The notes under the pieces: generated by a model
Told to the model about the DNA's origin: nothing
Databases searched by the model: none
The model's input: the letters and a program-made list of their open reading frames with translations, nothing else
Translations under genes and position numbers: made by a program
Shown: positions 6,490 through 7,976 of the stretch, piece after piece
How positions within the stretch are numbered: the first letter of the stretch is position 1
How the letters are laid out: the number at the start of each line of letters is the position of its first letter
Origin: Candidatus Eiseniibacteriota bacterium
Lineage (GTDB): Bacteria; Eisenbacteria; RBG-16-71-46
Length of the DNA: 7,976 nucleotides
Direction: 5' to 3'
Assembly (NCBI GenBank): GCA_903921835.1
Contig: CAIXRL010000532.1
Location: forward strand, 1 to 7,976

Positions 6490-6558
6490 GCCGTGGTGGC
6501 CGCGGCTCGCGCCCGAGAGCGGCGCGTAGGCGGCTTCGGTGTAATCCTCCGGAGCCTA
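6487..6558 (-). other. In-frame amber codon and coding-like link joining M6 protease to propeller
   Basis: The M6 frame ends GGC TGG TAG, and 22 further in-frame codons lead to the GTG at 6489. Counting that GTG, 20 of the 23 codons end in G or C, as in the flanking genes. Their translation (APEDYTEAAYAPLSGAS, then RGHHG) supplies the outer strand of propeller blade 1. A GGAGG at 6546-6550 has no ATG, GTG or TTG at usable distance. The pattern fits one gene interrupted by a stop codon better than two genes. Confidence 0.7.
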
Positions 6559-7974
6559 CCAGCCGGCCCCGCGCACGTGCAGGTAGGCGACGGTGCCCGA
6601 GGCGGCACGCAGGATGGTGTCGATCCGCAGCCCCGAAGAGGCGCCCGCAAAGGTGCGCAGCCATGGCCTCGTGTCGTCGTCCAGCCGCGAGATGCCGGCC
6701 GTGCCGGGGAACGCGTCACCGCCGTCGCCCCGGTTGGTGCCCGTAGCGAGGTCGAAGCGCCCGTCGCTCTCGAGAACGCGGTAGGTGGGCTTGAAGCTCG
6801 AGATCACGTGGTTGCCCGGCAGCCCCTCGCCAACGAGCGCATCGTCCAGCTGCGTTACGATGAGGCCGCTCGCGGGCAGGTTCCGGTCGAAACCTTCCTT
6901 GTAGCGGGCCTCGATGAGGAAGTGCTCGTTCTGTGGTTCTCCCTGGTAGGTGAGCTCGTACACCGGTCCGCTGCGCGAGAGAGGCGCGATCGCGACCAGC
7001 GTGTCCTCGGTCGGCTGCCGCGGGTCGACCAGCCCGAGGAACTGCATCTCCCAGCCGCCCGGGTGCACCGGGTACTCGGGGCTGTGGCCGTCGCCGCCGT
7101 AGAGCCCCGTGGACATCAGGGACCAGTTGCCAGGTCCGACGTTCGCCCCACCGCCGAGCGTGGAGGTGTCGTAGAGATCGGGCAGGCCGAGCGCGTGCCC
7201 GAACTCGTGGCAGTAGACGCCGATCTCGGAGAGCGCGCCGGGCTTGAACGAGGAGAGCTCGGGCAGGATCGTGAAGCGATCGACGCGCACGTGCCGGGTG
7301 AGCGAGCCGGGAATCAGGTCGGCGGTTTCAAACGTGCCGCCGTTGCTCCAGCCGCTCGAGAACCGGCTCGTGATCGACCACAGGCTGCGCGGGTCGCGCG
7401 TGCCCTCCGCGCCCAGACCGGCGTGGACGATCCACAGCATGTCCACGAAGCCATCGCCGTCGCGGTCGTAGCGGTTCCAGTCCACGGCCGGGTCGGCGGC
7501 ACGCACCGCATCGAGCACCAGCCCGGCGTCGTTGTTGGGGGTGTAGAGCGCGTTCAGGCCGTTCGAATCGAAGGCGTAGTAGTTCTCGGGATTCGACAGT
7601 CTCACGGTCGCAGCAACCTCGCCGCGGAAGCGGATCCGGCCGCCCGTCGCCCACGCGTAGTAATCCGGAATGGAGCCCGTGGCGGTCGAGTGCGTCGTGT
7701 CGAGAAGCGCCGCGGACAGCTGGGCCGCCGTGTGTTCGAGCGTGCTGTCGGAGAACCCGACCAGCACGATGGGCACGAACCATGTGGCGCTCGCGGTGCT
7801 GGTGGTCAGGGCGGAGTGCTCCGGGAGGGCGAAGAGCCCCTGTGCCGAGGCCTCGCGGACCGCGGCACTCACGCTGCCGTCGGGCGCCGGTGCGGTGGCG
7901 TGAGCAGGCGCAGTCGCGCACGCGGCTTCGAGGAGGGCGGCGATGAGGGCGCCACGGATGGCGTCACGGACTCT
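6556..7974 (-). CDS. M6 family (immune inhibitor A-like) secreted metalloprotease, 5' end off the window
   Basis: Secreted zinc protease; 472 residues are visible. The open frame runs to the right edge. The codons above the GTG at 7872 encode a signal peptide (RVRDAIRGALIAALLEAAC, ending in APAHA), so the true start is just outside the window and that GTG is internal. M6 marks in order: WFVPIVLVGFSD, the first strand of the domain; IPDYYAWATGGRIRFRGEV; DRDGDGFVDMLWIVHAGLG; the zinc site HEFGHALGLPDLYD (HEFGH codons at 7195-7209); and the Met-turn region NWSLMSTGLYGG. The protease part ends in a beta-rich stretch (GTVAYLHVRGAGW) and then TAG at 6556-6558. The same frame continues into a propeller and sorting domain, so the intended product is probably a protein of over 900 residues. 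It likely degrades extracellular protein, and its substrate is unknown. Confidence 0.9.
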   Translation of the reverse strand, partial: RVRDAIRGALIAALLEAACATAPAHATAPAPDGSVSAAVREASAQGLFALPEHSALTTSTASATWFVPIVLVGFSDSTLEHTAAQLSAALLDTTHSTATGSIPDYYAWATGGRIRFRGEVAATVRLSNPENYYAFDSNGLNALYTPNNDAGLVLDAVRAADPAVDWNRYDRDGDGFVDMLWIVHAGLGAEGTRDPRSLWSITSRFSSGWSNGGTFETADLIPGSLTRHVRVDRFTILPELSSFKPGALSEIGVYCHEFGHALGLPDLYDTSTLGGGANVGPGNWSLMSTGLYGGDGHSPEYPVHPGGWEMQFLGLVDPRQPTEDTLVAIAPLSRSGPVYELTYQGEPQNEHFLIEARYKEGFDRNLPASGLIVTQLDDALVGEGLPGNHVISSFKPTYRVLESDGRFDLATGTNRGDGGDAFPGTAGISRLDDDTRPWLRTFAGASSGLRIDTILRAASGTVAYLHVRGAGW

Positions 7975-7976
7975 GG

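Noticed and set aside
6546..6550. GGAGG as ribosome site for the propeller frame
   Set aside because: No ATG, GTG or TTG lies within usable distance. The nearest in-frame GTG is 56 nt away. The bases also read naturally as the codons CCG GAG GAT.
7870..7872. GTG as start of the M6 gene
   Set aside because: The in-frame codons above it encode a convincing signal peptide that runs to the window edge.

Overview
This is a GC-rich bacterial window in which coding third positions are mostly G or C. It appears chromosomal: it holds housekeeping genes and I see no mobile elements, CRISPR arrays, tRNA or rRNA. Secreted proteins with Sec signal peptides, a beta-propeller and a C-terminal FlgD-like/type-IX-like sorting module suggest a high-GC relative of the FCB/Eisenbacteria/Gemmatimonadota kind. 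That placement is inference from protein style only.

Layout. Positions 2-556 (+) hold the 3' part of a deoxynucleoside kinase gene. It converges on ileS (isoleucyl-tRNA synthetase, 652-3450, minus), and a strong GC-rich inverted repeat at 604-636 sits between the two stop codons. Upstream of ileS on the minus strand is a complete transcription-attenuating T-box riboswitch (3605-3876). It has its own sigma70-like promoter (3886-3914), an AUC (Ile) specifier, a perfectly pairing antiterminator, and a competing intrinsic terminator with a U-rich tail. About 150 nt of leader then precede a clear Shine-Dalgarno and the ileS ATG.

Further upstream, also on the minus strand, is an exported-protein cluster read from the right edge leftwards. 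First comes an M6 (immune inhibitor A type) metalloprotease (6556 to beyond the right edge). It is followed by a seven-bladed propeller with a sorting domain (5188-6489), then an M23 peptidoglycan endopeptidase with a very basic tail (3980-5191). The M23 frame overlaps the end of the propeller frame by 4 nt (CTGA) and appears to start at CTG.

The main anomaly is that the protease and propeller are in the same reading frame, separated only by one TAG codon (6556-6558). The 22 codons after it look coding, include the start of propeller blade 1, and have no credible start site of their own. They read as one secreted protease-propeller-sorting-domain protein broken by an amber codon, through mutation, sequencing error or readthrough. 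A second anomaly is in the T-box: the tRNA-end-binding bulge reads UGGC, although the A73 of tRNA-Ile would predict UGGU. A third is that the IleRS signature motifs read HMGT and AMHKS instead of HIGH and KMSKS.
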